The notes under the pieces were generated by a model. It was given only the letters and a program-made list of their open reading frames with translations, was not told the origin of the DNA and did no database searches. A stretch of 64,000 bases of DNA, taken from the NCBI RefSeq assembly GCF_000613345.1, contig NZ_BAIS01000001.1, positions 62,001 to 126,000 of the forward strand, in the 5' to 3' direction. A program made the translations under genes and the position numbers. Below are positions 55,777 to 64,000 of this stretch, one piece after another. The stretch's first letter is position 1; each line of letters opens with the position of its first letter. This DNA comes from Prevotella disiens JCM 6334 = ATCC 29426. GTDB lineage: Bacteria > Bacteroidota > Bacteroidia > Bacteroidales > Bacteroidaceae.

Positions 55777-57259
55777 GCTTCCCAAAAAACTTTAAAAATT
55801 TATTTACTAAACTGTTCCAAAGATTGGTTTTCTTCCTTAATATAGAGAGCGAAATAGCGGCACTAATAAGAGCCAATAAGAACCCTCCACCCCAATAAAT
55901 CAAAGGATTAGCACTTTGAGTAACTGCAAACGTCAAGAAGCCTATCGGTATTTGAAGTGAGGAATAGCGCAAAACTTCTTTTGATAGCTTATAATTGTAA
56001 CGCCAACGAGTATAAACAACAGTAAAAAAGGTATCAATAACTCCCGCAAAAGTTACTCCCAAACCTGCTCCAAAGAGTCCATAACGATTGAAACTATAGA
56101 GTACTGCCACAACCAAAATAATGTCGTAAATGGCTTCAAGCAACAAATATGAAACGGAATCGCCTTTGGCTAACGGAATATATTGCACAGGAAGGCACAT
56201 TGCACGAAAGTACATTGCTAACATTATAACTTGCATCATGCCCAAAGCTGGCAAGAATTTGCCCGTATATAATAATGGTAGAAGAATAGGAAGAAGCAAA
56301 GCAAACAAAACTAACAAGGGGGATACCAACAATAACATTACTTCTATTTGCCTATTTACAATCTGATTGAAGCTGAAACGCAACTGATTGACACCTGAAA
56401 GGCGTGGAAAATAATCGGTTTCCATGGCTGCAAAAACCATTCCAACATAGGTCATCGTCAGCATATAACCTGCATTGAACAATCCCACAGTGTCTATTCC
56501 GTCTACATTATTCATGTAACTTCGTATCACAAAGTCGGCTCCCGAACCTAAAACGCCAGCTAAAACAAAGGCAATACCCAAACGTATCATATCCAAACCA
56601 TCGCGTAAAGACCGAAATTTATTCATTAATTTCAACGAATAAGTACGATATGAATAAACAATGGTCAATATCATTTGGATAAAAGCCATAATGATAAGCG
56701 AGGGAACAATGGCTTTTTCTCTAAAAAAATAGTAAAGCGGAACGGACGTTATCAATGCTCCTAATACATTATAAATAGAGATGAAAGCCAAGTTTTTTAG
56801 TTTTCTGATGCCTTTTAATATAGCAAGTTCACCACTTGATATGGCCATCATGAACACAATAGGCGATAAAAGTATAAAATGAAGTGTGTGTCCATTCCAT
56901 GAAAAAGTAAACTTACTGAGCAGTGGACTTAACAAAATGCAAAGCAACATACCCAACAATCCTGCCAATAAACTCCACGAACGCACTAATTTAACAGTAT
57001 CTGCTAATTTTATTTCATCGCTTTTATCGAAATATTCTGAAATGTTTTTTACGGCACTAATAGAGATTCCAAAGTTTGTAGAGTCGCTCATTAGCTTCAA
57101 AGTGGAATTGAACAATGATATTAAACCCATTCCGTCAGGTCCTAATATCATTGCCACCAACTTATTCCTAACCATTCCCACCAATATATTAAGCGTCTGA
57201 ACTCCGCCAAAAAGTCCAGTATATTGAAGAATATGCTTGTAGCCGTTTGTTTTTTTCAT
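55763..57259 (-). CDS. Wzx-type O-antigen/polysaccharide flippase
   Basis: A 498-residue polytopic protein with about 14 helices of the MATE-like polysaccharide transporter fold, opening KHILQYTGLFGGVQTLNILV and carrying VAMILGPDGMGLISLFNSTLKL near 37-58, a motif of the WzxE/O-antigen translocase group. It differs clearly from the flippase at 9232-10554. It is divergent from the GT2 gene at 57313 and sits with it in a second glycan locus. Promoter signal: TAACTTAC upstream on the minus strand, only a partial match. Confidence 0.85.
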   Translation of the reverse strand: MKKTNGYKHILQYTGLFGGVQTLNILVGMVRNKLVAMILGPDGMGLISLFNSTLKLMSDSTNFGISISAVKNISEYFDKSDEIKLADTVKLVRSWSLLAGLLGMLLCILLSPLLSKFTFSWNGHTLHFILLSPIVFMMAISSGELAILKGIRKLKNLAFISIYNVLGALITSVPLYYFFREKAIVPSLIIMAFIQMILTIVYSYRTYSLKLMNKFRSLRDGLDMIRLGIAFVLAGVLGSGADFVIRSYMNNVDGIDTVGLFNAGYMLTMTYVGMVFAAMETDYFPRLSGVNQLRFSFNQIVNRQIEVMLLLVSPLLVLFALLLPILLPLLYTGKFLPALGMMQVIMLAMYFRAMCLPVQYIPLAKGDSVSYLLLEAIYDIILVVAVLYSFNRYGLFGAGLGVTFAGVIDTFFTVVYTRWRYNYKLSKEVLRYSSLQIPIGFLTFAVTQSANPLIYWGGGFLLALISAAISLSILRKKTNLWNSLVNKFLKFFGKHGES

Positions 57260-57290
57260 TATTATTTAAACGTAAGTTAAAAGTTTTTAT

Positions 57291-57299
57291 TATTTTTGC
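57291..57299 (+). promoter_or_regulatory. -7 box of the rightward glycosyltransferase genes
   Basis: TATTTTTGC, 13 nt before the ATG at 57313. It rules out a start at 57247. Confidence 0.55.
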
Positions 57300-57312
57300 A
57301 ACAAGGAAAAAT

Positions 57313-58206
57313 ATGGAACTAAGTATCATCATACCCGTTTATAATGTTGAAAACACACTCCGTCGATGTGTGGAAAGTGTTCTCAATCAATCGTTTCAAG
57401 ACTTTGAAATGATTCTTGTGAATGATGGTTCTAAGGATAAATCGGCTAAAATTGCTGACGACTATGCTGCAAAAAATAATAAAATTCGTGTTATTCATCA
57501 GCAAAATCAAGGACTTTCAGCTGCTCGTAACGCAGGAATAAGACTTGCAAAAGGTAATTATATCACCTTTATTGACTCCGATGATTTTGTGGATTTGCAC
57601 ACTTACCAACAGCTTATGGAGCGTTTAGCCCAGCATTCTGAATATGATATACTTGAATTTTCGGTCATTGAGAAATATGGTTCAAAGCAAGAAAGGCAAC
57701 TCATTTTGCCCGAAAAGCTCTACACCGACCCATCTAAATATTGGTTAGAAGGTCAAACTTACTTGCATACATACGCTTGTAACAAAATATATCGACGAGA
57801 ACTTTTCGACAAAATAGAGTTTCCACGAGGCAAAAACTTTGAAGATGCGCACACACTTCCAAAGCTAATAAATGCAGCAAAAGTCATAGCAACAACGAGT
57901 ATCGGAACATATTATTATTGTTGGAACGATGCAGGTATCACTGCTAATGCTAACGGACAAGACTTAACCAGCTTATTAGAAGCTCACTTGAACTACATCA
58001 ACAATGGTGGAAGAATTGATAGCAGATATTACGCTCATATATTAAACATTCAATTAGATGTTTACGAGGCTACAAAGGCAAAACCATTGCTCCCTACTCT
58101 CCCCTATTATGGAACTCTGAAACTTCTATTACTTCACTTTTTAGGATTAAAAGGCTTATGCAAACTCAACCAAATCATACACAAATTAGTAAAAAAACAC
58201 CATTAA
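57313..58206 (+). CDS. GT2 glycosyltransferase
   Basis: Family 2 enzyme of 297 residues: MELSIIIPVYNVENTLRRCV, MILVNDGSKDKS near 37, NQGLSAARNAGIRLAKGNYI near 70 and the DxD-type FIDSDDFVD near 92. The C-terminal part carries the acceptor region with TYACNKIYRREL and FEDAHTLPKL. The upstream extension to 57247 crosses the promoter box and is discarded. The following gene begins 49 nt before its stop, in another frame. Confidence 0.87.
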   Translation: MELSIIIPVYNVENTLRRCVESVLNQSFQDFEMILVNDGSKDKSAKIADDYAAKNNKIRVIHQQNQGLSAARNAGIRLAKGNYITFIDSDDFVDLHTYQQLMERLAQHSEYDILEFSVIEKYGSKQERQLILPEKLYTDPSKYWLEGQTYLHTYACNKIYRRELFDKIEFPRGKNFEDAHTLPKLINAAKVIATTSIGTYYYCWNDAGITANANGQDLTSLLEAHLNYINNGGRIDSRYYAHILNIQLDVYEATKAKPLLPTLPYYGTLKLLLLHFLGLKGLCKLNQIIHKLVKKHH

Positions 58207-59150
58207 TAAGTTTCATTATTACCTACTATAATGAGCCAGTCAATATGCTAAAAGCGTGTATTGAGAGTGTTCTTGCGCTCTCTCTGACTGATGAAGAACG
58301 AGAAATCATAGTCATTGATGATGGTTCTAACCTTTCTCCGCTTGATTTGCTGACCGATATTACTAACGAAATTTTCTATATTCGACAGCCCAATCAAGGA
58401 TTAAGTCAAGCCCGCAATACTGGTATTACGATGTCATCAGGTCAATATCTCCAATTCATTGATGCTGATGATTATCTTATTCCGCACAACTATGAGAAAT
58501 GCTTGGACTTTATACGATTTAAAAATCCTGATATGGTCTTGTTCGATGAAACAAGTAAGGAGACAACAAGCCTACAATTACCAAAAGATGAGGTGATTTC
58601 AGGAACAGAATATATACGCAATAACAATTTAAAAGCAAGTGCTTCTGGCTATATTTTTAAGAAGAATTTATTACTAAACCTTCGCTTTACGAAAGGAATT
58701 TTGCACGAAGACGAAGAGTTTACACCACAACTTATTATTCGTGCCGATAAAGTTTACGATACGCAAATAGCTGCTTATTTTTATAGACAGCGAAACGATT
58801 CTATTACACACAAGAAGGATAAACGTTGGAAAATAAAGCGTTTGCAAGACACAGAGCAAATTATTAAAACGTTACAAGATAAGGCTGACCTCATGCCACC
58901 TAAGGAACGTAGCGCAATGAACCGTCGTGTAGCTCAACTTACAATGGATTACATTTACAATACAATTATTCTCACACACGATGAGCAATATCTTAATCAT
59001 GTAATTCAGCGACTTGAGAAACGTGGATTGTACCCTTTGCCAGCAAAAAACTATACGAAAAAGTATAAAACATTTAGCATCTTAATCAAAACAAAGATTG
59101 GTCGCAAAATTTTAATCAACACGCTCCCATTGATTAAAAGTGGACATTAA
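58158..59150 (+). CDS. GT2 glycosyltransferase
   Basis: Family 2 enzyme of 330 residues: PLISFIITYYNEPVNMLKAC near 14, IIVIDDGSNLSPLDL near 50, NQGLSQARNTGITMSSGQYL near 78 and QFIDADDYLIPHNYE near 98. A conserved HEDEEFTPQLI segment near 190 is typical of this Bacteroidales GT2 type. It starts 49 nt inside the preceding gene; no later ATG before the catalytic domain gives a better N-terminus. Two paralogous GT2 genes back to back suggest addition of successive sugars. Confidence 0.85.
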   Translation: MQTQPNHTQISKKTPLISFIITYYNEPVNMLKACIESVLALSLTDEEREIIVIDDGSNLSPLDLLTDITNEIFYIRQPNQGLSQARNTGITMSSGQYLQFIDADDYLIPHNYEKCLDFIRFKNPDMVLFDETSKETTSLQLPKDEVISGTEYIRNNNLKASASGYIFKKNLLLNLRFTKGILHEDEEFTPQLIIRADKVYDTQIAAYFYRQRNDSITHKKDKRWKIKRLQDTEQIIKTLQDKADLMPPKERSAMNRRVAQLTMDYIYNTIILTHDEQYLNHVIQRLEKRGLYPLPAKNYTKKYKTFSILIKTKIGRKILINTLPLIKSGH

Positions 59151-59174
59151 ACCCACTTGAATAAATAAAAACAA

Positions 59175-60278
59175 ATGCGTATACTATTATTTGGCGAATA
59201 CAGCAACGTTCATCATACGCTAAAACAGGGGTTAGAACAACTTGGACACACGGTTGTTATAGCCTCTAATGGGGATTATTGGAAAAATTATCCACGCGAT
59301 ATTGACTTAGCTCGCCCCAAAGGAAGGTTCTCAGGCATACGTCTGTTGCTTCAACTCTTCGCCAATTTAAGAAAAATGCGTGGATTTGACATTGTACAAA
59401 TTATCAATCCTATCTTCATAGACTTAAAAGCACCTCATAATCTTCGCCTTTACAAGTACTTACGCAAGCACAATAAAAAAATAATTATGGCCGCTTTCGG
59501 CATGGATTACTATTGGGTGCACGTCAATAGCACCACTATGCCACTGCGTTATAGCGACTTTAATATCGGAAAAGAACTGCGTACCAACAAAGATGCTATC
59601 ATTGAAAGAAAAGATTGGGTGGGTACTGCAAAAGAAACATTGAACAAACTCATTGCCAACGACTGCGATGGCATTGTAACAGGACTCTACGAATACGATG
59701 TTTGCTATCGTCCTATCTTTCCAAACAAAACAAAATTTATTCCATTCCCTATCGTTACAGAGGGGAAAAGTCAGACTATTAAGCGACAAGAAAGACCACT
59801 CCGATTGTTTATTGGCATCAGTAAGAATCGTTCAGAATACAAAGGAACTGATATTATGCTGCGAGCTGCACAAGCTGTAAAGGCTGATTACCCTGACAAA
59901 ATAGAATTACGCATTGCTGAAGGCATTCCTTTTGATGAATATGTAAAATTAATGGAAGGGTCAGATGCTATTCTCGACCAACTTTATAGCTACACTCCGT
60001 CTATGAATCCATTAGAAGCAATGAGCCGTGGTCTTATTTGTATTGGTGGCGGAGAACCTGAAAACTACGAAATTATTAACGAAACCGAATTGCACCCTAT
60101 CATCAATGTTGAACCAAACTACGATAGTTGTTACCAACAAATAAAAGATTTGGCACTTCACCCTGAGCGCATTCCACAACTCCAACAACAAAGCATTGAT
60201 TATATTCGTAAACATCACGACCACATGAAGGTGGCAAAAAGCTACGAAGAATTTTACAAATCTTTCCTTGAAAAATAG
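59175..60278 (+). CDS. GT-B fold glycosyltransferase (GT4-like)
   Basis: A 367-residue enzyme of the GT-B fold: N-terminal Rossmann-like MRILLFGEYSNVHHTLKQGL, a central IISAAFGMDYYW-like segment (IIMAAFGMDYYWVHVN), and a C-terminal nucleotide-sugar domain with RLFIGISKNRSEYKGTDIML near 218, the DAILDQLYSYTPSMNPLEAMSRG stretch with an acidic/Glu pair near 275 and GLICIGGGEPENYE near 297. The EX7E motif of GT4 is approximate. It ends the rightward part of the second glycan locus and is followed by a terminator. Confidence 0.78.
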   Translation: MRILLFGEYSNVHHTLKQGLEQLGHTVVIASNGDYWKNYPRDIDLARPKGRFSGIRLLLQLFANLRKMRGFDIVQIINPIFIDLKAPHNLRLYKYLRKHNKKIIMAAFGMDYYWVHVNSTTMPLRYSDFNIGKELRTNKDAIIERKDWVGTAKETLNKLIANDCDGIVTGLYEYDVCYRPIFPNKTKFIPFPIVTEGKSQTIKRQERPLRLFIGISKNRSEYKGTDIMLRAAQAVKADYPDKIELRIAEGIPFDEYVKLMEGSDAILDQLYSYTPSMNPLEAMSRGLICIGGGEPENYEIINETELHPIINVEPNYDSCYQQIKDLALHPERIPQLQQQSIDYIRKHHDHMKVAKSYEEFYKSFLEK

Positions 60279-60300
60279 AAAGAAACAAGAACCCTATAAA

Positions 60301-60340
60301 AACAAGAACGCCAAACTCTGAGAGTCTGGCGTTGTTTTTA
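60301..60340. terminator. Terminator at the end of the second glycan locus
   Basis: AACAAGAACGCCA and TGGCGTTGTTTTTA pair around ACTCTGAGAGT, with T-tracts at the right and A-tracts at the left. It lies between a rightward and a leftward gene and can serve both. Confidence 0.8.
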
Positions 60341-60356
60341 CTTGTGTAAGCAGTAA

Positions 60357-60539
60357 TTACTTAACAGAGTCTGTAGCAACTGCTGAATCTGCAACTGCTG
60401 AATCTGCTGTCATAGAGTCAGCATTAACTGTTGTATCAACCTTAGCTGAGTCAGCGTTAGCTGCTGGTTTGCTGTTACCACCGCAAGATGCGAAAGAGAT
60501 AGCTACGAAAGCTACTGCTACAAAAAATAACTTCTTCAT
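60357..60539 (-). CDS. Tiny Ala/Asp/Ser-rich lipoprotein
   Basis: A 60-residue predicted lipoprotein: signal MKKLFFVAVAFVAISFASC with lipobox FASC, followed only by a low-complexity tail of A, D, S, T and V in which ADS recurs (ADSAKV, ADSMTADS, ADSAVADSAV). No globular domain is possible at this length, so it is a surface-tethered acidic tail. It has a clear promoter (60591-60599) and a terminator, which argue that it is real. Function unknown. Confidence 0.7.
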   Translation of the reverse strand: MKKLFFVAVAFVAISFASCGGNSKPAANADSAKVDTTVNADSMTADSAVADSAVATDSVK

Positions 60540-60590
60540 TTTCTTTTGCTTTTTAAATCTGTAAAACGATCATTTGTTTCTTAAAACGTT

Positions 60591-60599
60591 GCAAAGGTA
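60591..60599 (-). promoter_or_regulatory. -7 box of the tiny lipoprotein
   Basis: TACCTTTGC on the minus strand, 51 nt before the ATG at 60539. Confidence 0.6.
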
Positions 60600-61049
60600 G
60601 GTATTTTTTTTAATTACAGCATACTTTTTAGACTTTTTTTTTACCTCTTTTTGTAACAAAAACGTAAAGCTCTGATTTACAATACAATACAAAATTATTT
60701 TCATTGTTAAATATTGCTAACGATAAAAGGATACGTATCATTTTACGCTTTTTATGAGTTTTTGCGACAATATTGAGATGAAAAAAAGTAAGAAATAGGC
60801 GACTAATAAGAATAGTATTATATATAATAAGGTAAAAGAGCAAGAAAAATATTGCAGACATAAGTATTTAGAGTTTCATTTACTCAAAAATAGGCTGAAA
60901 GAAGATAGGGTTCTAACGTTTTTACAATCTGGATAAATATTTATTCTAATCTTATTTATACTGCTATTTATGCAAATAAAGCTACAAAAGAGGCACTTCC
61001 GTAAACCACTGAATATAAAGCAATTACAAAACTCATATTTCCTGTAATA
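60600..61049. other. AT-rich gap without a gene
   Basis: No credible gene. One perfect 10-bp palindrome, GATACGTATC at 60730-60739, is flanked by partly complementary AAAA/TTTT. An open frame on the minus strand (60628-60861) lacks a promoter box and has a random-looking composition. Confidence 0.4.
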
Positions 61050-61137
61050 AAAAACCTATTGTTTTGCGCTTCAAAACAATAGGTTTTGGGCTTCAAAAGA
61101 GCCTGTTTTGAAAATTGAAACAATGGGTATGATGTTT
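61050..61137. repeat. 22-nt-period palindromic array G, four units
   Basis: Units begin at 61050, 61072, 61094 and 61116. Unit one (AAAACCTATTGTTTTG) and unit two (CAAAACAATAGGTTTT) are exact reverse complements and form a perfect 16-bp hairpin with a 5-nt loop, nearly identical to that of array E 22 kb away. Unit three has core CAAAAGAGCCTGTTTTG. The array lies between two divergent promoters, unlike most others. Confidence 0.9.
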
Positions 61138-61225
61138 TCATTGTGTATTTATATTCATTAATATAATAAAAAATAGAGAGAGTAAAAGATACTTTTTAAG
61201 CAATGTTTTATTGGAAAAATTATCG

Positions 61226-61233
61226 TACTTTTG
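61226..61233 (+). promoter_or_regulatory. -7 box of the HAD phosphatase
   Basis: TACTTTTG, 28 nt before the ATG at 61262. It excludes the in-frame TTG at 61211. Confidence 0.5.
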
Positions 61234-61261
61234 TAGCAATAAAACTACAATAAAACAAGAA

Positions 61262-61897
61262 ATGAGTTATAAACACATCGTTTTTGATGTTGATGGAACA
61301 TTGGTTGATAACAAAAAAGCTGTGATTTCAACGTGGCAAGAAACCATTTTACAACTAACTGGACGTACCTATGAAGCCAAAAAGTTAGCGTTTGTAATGG
61401 GTGTGAATAGCGAAACGGCATTGAAAGAATTAGGATTGAGCCGTGCTGACGAAGTGTTTAAAACATGGGAAAATATCTATCTGAAACATCAAGATGAGGT
61501 ACAGTTGTTCGAAGATATTGAGTTCACCTTACGAAAACTACAAGATGAAGGTTATCAATTAGGTATCGTTACGTCAAGAACACGCTATGAACTATGCAAT
61601 GACATCACTCTTACCAACTTACTTCCATGCTTCCAACAAATAATTTGTGCCTCAGACATCACAGAACCCAAACCCTCACCTGCTCCACTTTTGGCTTATT
61701 TGAAAAAAAGCAATGCCACAACCAACGAAACACTTTACATTGGCGACATTCTCAACGATGCTTTATGTGCAAATGCTGCAAATGTAGCTTTCGCATGGGC
61801 GGCTTGGAGCGACAACGACCCAACAATAGCCAACAAAGCCAAATACATTTTGCACACTCCCAAAGACTTATTCTTGCAAAATATTCTGAACAAATAA
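61262..61897 (+). CDS. HAD-family phosphatase (phosphoglycolate-phosphatase-like)
   Basis: A 211-residue cytoplasmic HAD hydrolase: motif I HIVFDVDGTLVDNKKAV at residue 6, motif II LGIVTSRTRYEL near 105, motif III Lys in TEPKPSPAPLL near 140 and motif IV YIGDILNDALCAN near 163, with a four-helix cap after motif I. This is the Gph/PpaX layout, but the substrate is unknown and could be another sugar phosphate or pyrophosphate. It is unrelated in detail to the HAD protein at 28105-28806. The start is ATG at 61262, downstream of the -7 box. Confidence 0.88.
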   Translation: MSYKHIVFDVDGTLVDNKKAVISTWQETILQLTGRTYEAKKLAFVMGVNSETALKELGLSRADEVFKTWENIYLKHQDEVQLFEDIEFTLRKLQDEGYQLGIVTSRTRYELCNDITLTNLLPCFQQIICASDITEPKPSPAPLLAYLKKSNATTNETLYIGDILNDALCANAANVAFAWAAWSDNDPTIANKAKYILHTPKDLFLQNILNK

Positions 61898-61928
61898 TAC
61901 GAAATTTGGTGTTATAGCAGAATAGCAT

Positions 61929-61937
61929 TACCTTTGC
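61929..61937 (+). promoter_or_regulatory. -7 box upstream of mtaB
   Basis: TACCTTTGC lies 197 nt before the mtaB ATG, so the leader would be long. It holds a short ATG frame (MPTLFTRRKKGK... , 61954 onward) without further support. Confidence 0.45.
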
Positions 61938-62134
61938 AAAGAAAAGAAGCTCAATGCCAACGCTTTTCACAAGAAGAAAGAAAGGAAAAGTTTCTTTATT
62001 GCGGATAGCACTGCATGCTTGTTCAGCGTAAAAGTCGAATCAAACGGAGGAAATATTCGGACTTGTGAACAACATGAGAGGCATCATGAACGCCCCACCC
62101 CACATATATTAATAGAAAATCCTCCACAAAAAAT

Positions 62135-63493
62135 ATGATAGATACATCTTCCTTTCAAGGTAAAACAGCAAAATATTACACATTAGGTTGCAAGCTAAAC
62201 TTCTCAGAAACAAGTACCTTTGCACGCAGCTTGCGCGAAATGGGTGTCAGAGAAGCCAAAAAAGACGAAATTGCTGATATTTGCCTTATCAATACTTGCT
62301 CGGTAACCGAAGTTGCCGACCACAAATGCCGCCAAATCATCAACCGTATGGCAAGACAAAACCCTGGTGCATTTATCGTGGTTACAGGGTGTTACGCCCA
62401 GTTGGGAAGCGAACGAGTGGCAGAAATACCAGGTGTAAACTTGGTTTTGGGTAGCAATGAAAAAGCAAACTTAATACAATTTTTGAGCGATGCATGGAAC
62501 AACCCTACAATAGGCACAAATAGTGATGAAGAAAAGAAGAAAGCAATCTTCCATTCCGTTAAAACAAAGGATATTGTAACCTTCCAGCCCAGTTGTTCAC
62601 GAGGCAACAGAACTCGCTATTTCTTGAAAGTACAAGACGGATGTAACTACTTTTGCACCTATTGCACCATACCTTATGCACGAGGTTTTTCACGCAATCC
62701 AACAATACAATCCTTAGTTGAGCAAGCCGAACAAGCAGCAAAAGAAGGCGGAAAAGAAATAGTTTTGACAGGTGTAAACATTGGCGATTTTGGCAGAACA
62801 ACAAGCGAAAGTTTCTTAGATTTAGTCAAAGCATTAGACCAAGTAGAAGGCATTGAACGTTTCCGTATAAGTTCTTTAGAACCAGACCTTATCGACGATG
62901 AACTGATAAGATATTGCGCTACATCGAGAGCCTTTATGCCTCACTTCCACATTCCACTACAAAGTGGCTCAGACGAAGTTTTAAAACTTATGCATAGACG
63001 CTACGACACAGCACTTTTTGCCCACAAAATAAACTTAATAAAAGAAATTACGCCCGATGCTTTCATTGGTGTCGACGTTATGGTGGGCTGCCGTGGCGAA
63101 GAGCCGCAATACTTCGATGATTGCTATAACTTTCTTTCTTCTCTGCCAATCACCCAACTTCACGTTTTCCCCTACTCGGAACGCCCAGGCACATCGGCGC
63201 TCTCAATTCCTTACGTTGTAGACGAAAAAGAGAAAAAATGCCGTGCTCGTCAATTGTTGCAACTCTCTGACGAGATGACCCACAAGTTTTACGCAGAACA
63301 TATCGGAAAAGAAGCCGAAGTTTTGCTCGAAAAAGCAGTACGTGGAAAATCAATGCACGGATTTACAAAGAATTACATTCGAGTGGAATTAAATCCAACA
63401 CAAGTGCGTGAAGAATATGATAATCAAATCATAAAAGTGCGCTTGGGCGATTTCAATTTCGATAAAACAGCCTTAAAAGTAGAAATCCTATGA
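62135..63493 (+). CDS. mtaB: tRNA t6A37 methylthiotransferase MtaB
   Basis: Radical-SAM enzyme that converts N6-threonylcarbamoyladenosine at tRNA position 37 to its 2-methylthio form. The 452 residues contain the three parts of the family: N-terminal UPF0004 domain with Cys ligands in LGCKLNFSE, INTCSVTEVAD and VVTGCYAQLG; the radical-SAM CxxxCxxC in QDGCNYFCTYCTIPYARG near residue 168; and a C-terminal TRAM-like domain (LLEKAVRGKSMHGFTKNY). The spacing and GCKLN form distinguish it from MiaB. It overlaps the following GT2 gene by ATGA. Confidence 0.94.
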   Translation: MIDTSSFQGKTAKYYTLGCKLNFSETSTFARSLREMGVREAKKDEIADICLINTCSVTEVADHKCRQIINRMARQNPGAFIVVTGCYAQLGSERVAEIPGVNLVLGSNEKANLIQFLSDAWNNPTIGTNSDEEKKKAIFHSVKTKDIVTFQPSCSRGNRTRYFLKVQDGCNYFCTYCTIPYARGFSRNPTIQSLVEQAEQAAKEGGKEIVLTGVNIGDFGRTTSESFLDLVKALDQVEGIERFRISSLEPDLIDDELIRYCATSRAFMPHFHIPLQSGSDEVLKLMHRRYDTALFAHKINLIKEITPDAFIGVDVMVGCRGEEPQYFDDCYNFLSSLPITQLHVFPYSERPGTSALSIPYVVDEKEKKCRARQLLQLSDEMTHKFYAEHIGKEAEVLLEKAVRGKSMHGFTKNYIRVELNPTQVREEYDNQIIKVRLGDFNFDKTALKVEIL

Positions 63494-64000
63494 GAGTAGC
63501 CATCGTTATTTTAAACTGGAATGGGCGCACCATGTTGGAAAAATATCTACCCTCTGTGGTAAGATTTTCCCAAGAAGAAGCAGAAGTTATCATAGCCGAC
63601 AACGCCAGTACGGACGATTCTTTGGAGTGGCTGGAGCAAAATTTTCCACACATCAGAACGATAGTTCTTGACAAAAACTACGGCTTTGCAGGTGGCTATA
63701 ATATGGCTTTAAAACAAGTGGAAAGCGAATATTACATCTTATTGAATAGCGATGTAGAAGTAACCCACCATTGGTTGTCGCCCTTAATCGAACAGATGGA
63801 CGCCCACAAAGAAATAGCAGCTTGCCAACCGAAATTACTTGCCATGCACGACAAAGGAACTTTCGAATATGCAGGGGCAGCTGGAGGCTTCCTCGACAAA
63901 TATGGCTACCCTTATTGTAGAGGGCGCATTTTTGACACTATTGAGCAAGATTTAGGACAATACGACTCCAATCTTGAAATATTTTGGGCTACTGGCGCCT
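63490..64000 (+). CDS. GT2 glycosyltransferase, C-terminal part outside the window
   Basis: Family 2 enzyme cut by the window end after 170 codons. MRVAIVILNWNGRTMLEKYL opens it, followed by VIIADNASTDDSLEWLEQ near 33, NYGFAGGYNMALKQ near 62 and YYILLNSDVEVTHHWLSPLI near 80. This VILNWNG / NYGFAGG type is typical of rhamnosyl- or galactofuranosyltransferase-like Bacteroidales GT2 proteins. Translationally coupled to mtaB by an ATGA overlap, which is an odd functional pairing. Confidence 0.88.
   Translation, partial: MRVAIVILNWNGRTMLEKYLPSVVRFSQEEAEVIIADNASTDDSLEWLEQNFPHIRTIVLDKNYGFAGGYNMALKQVESEYYILLNSDVEVTHHWLSPLIEQMDAHKEIAACQPKLLAMHDKGTFEYAGAAGGFLDKYGYPYCRGRIFDTIEQDLGQYDSNLEIFWATGA

Noticed and set aside
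57247-57312. Longer GT2 N-terminus from 57247
   Set aside because: It crosses the promoter box at 57291-57299 and precedes the standard GT2 opening.
60628-60861. 77-codon open frame on the minus strand
   Set aside because: It lies in AT-rich sequence with no -7 box and has a composition expected from AT-rich noise.

Overview
The window looks like a chromosome segment of a low-GC Bacteroidales bacterium, most likely Prevotella or a close relative. The grounds are: nearly every gene lacks a Shine-Dalgarno sequence; promoters carry the Bacteroidetes -7 box (TAnnTTTG, usually TAnnTTTGC); the ATP synthase operon has the Bacteroidetes order atpD-atpC-(atpI-like)-atpB-E-F-H-A-G; and subunit a has the long N-terminal extension typical of that phylum. 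The genus is inferred; no rRNA, tRNA, insertion sequence or CRISPR array is present to fix it.

Layout. 1-3.6 kb: pyruvate kinase (cut by the window edge) behind two small zinc-ribbon membrane proteins, then DNA polymerase IV. 3.6-18.1 kb: a Wzy-type capsule/exopolysaccharide locus with an initiating sugar-phosphate transferase, a large SLBB export protein, two tandem Wzz-like proteins, flippase, polymerase, three GT2 enzymes, LicD, a nucleotidyltransferase-PLP enzyme fusion and a second, WecA-like initiating transferase. A Wzi-like outer-membrane protein and a lipoprotein follow on the other strand. 20.5-27.9 kb: pyrG-yidC-S9 peptidase-MFS operon. 28-30.7 kb: a HAD phosphatase, a relic of marR plus a cation ATPase, and oxyR. 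31-35.4 kb: enolase and ahpC-ahpF. 35.6-39.3 kb: prs, a ThiE/TenI-like gene, nspC and a broken dnaJ-like gene. 39.5-45.7 kb: TolC-HlyD-ABC-permease-permease exporter. 46.2-54.6 kb: complete F1Fo ATP synthase operon and pfkA. 54.8-60.3 kb: a second glycan locus (GT2, Wzx-like, two GT2, GT-B). 60.3-64 kb: a tiny lipoprotein, a HAD phosphatase, mtaB and the start of another GT2.

Genes that work together. OxyR has Cys at positions 199 and 208 exactly as in E. coli, and an OxyR-type operator (ATAG-N7-CTAT-N6-ATAG-N7-CTGT) sits on the -33 region of the ahpC promoter. In the polysaccharide locus, LicD beside a LicC-like nucleotidyltransferase fused to a CobD/HisC-fold PLP enzyme suggests a self-contained route for adding a phospho-amino-alcohol, perhaps phosphoethanolamine, to the glycan.

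The most unusual signal is not a gene. Seven intergenic spots hold 3-4 tandem units with an exact 22-nt period, each unit a small imperfect palindrome of the type CAAAA-N7-TTTTG followed by about five free bases. An eighth spot has the same 22-nt architecture with an AGTAC...GTAC core, and a ninth is a degenerate array. All lie between genes, mostly at 3' ends. I know of no described family that matches.

Caution: atpB, the MFS gene, the dnaJ-like gene and the marR relic all show reading-frame breaks that restoring a base to a short homopolymer would repair. This points to sequencing or assembly errors in at least some of them.
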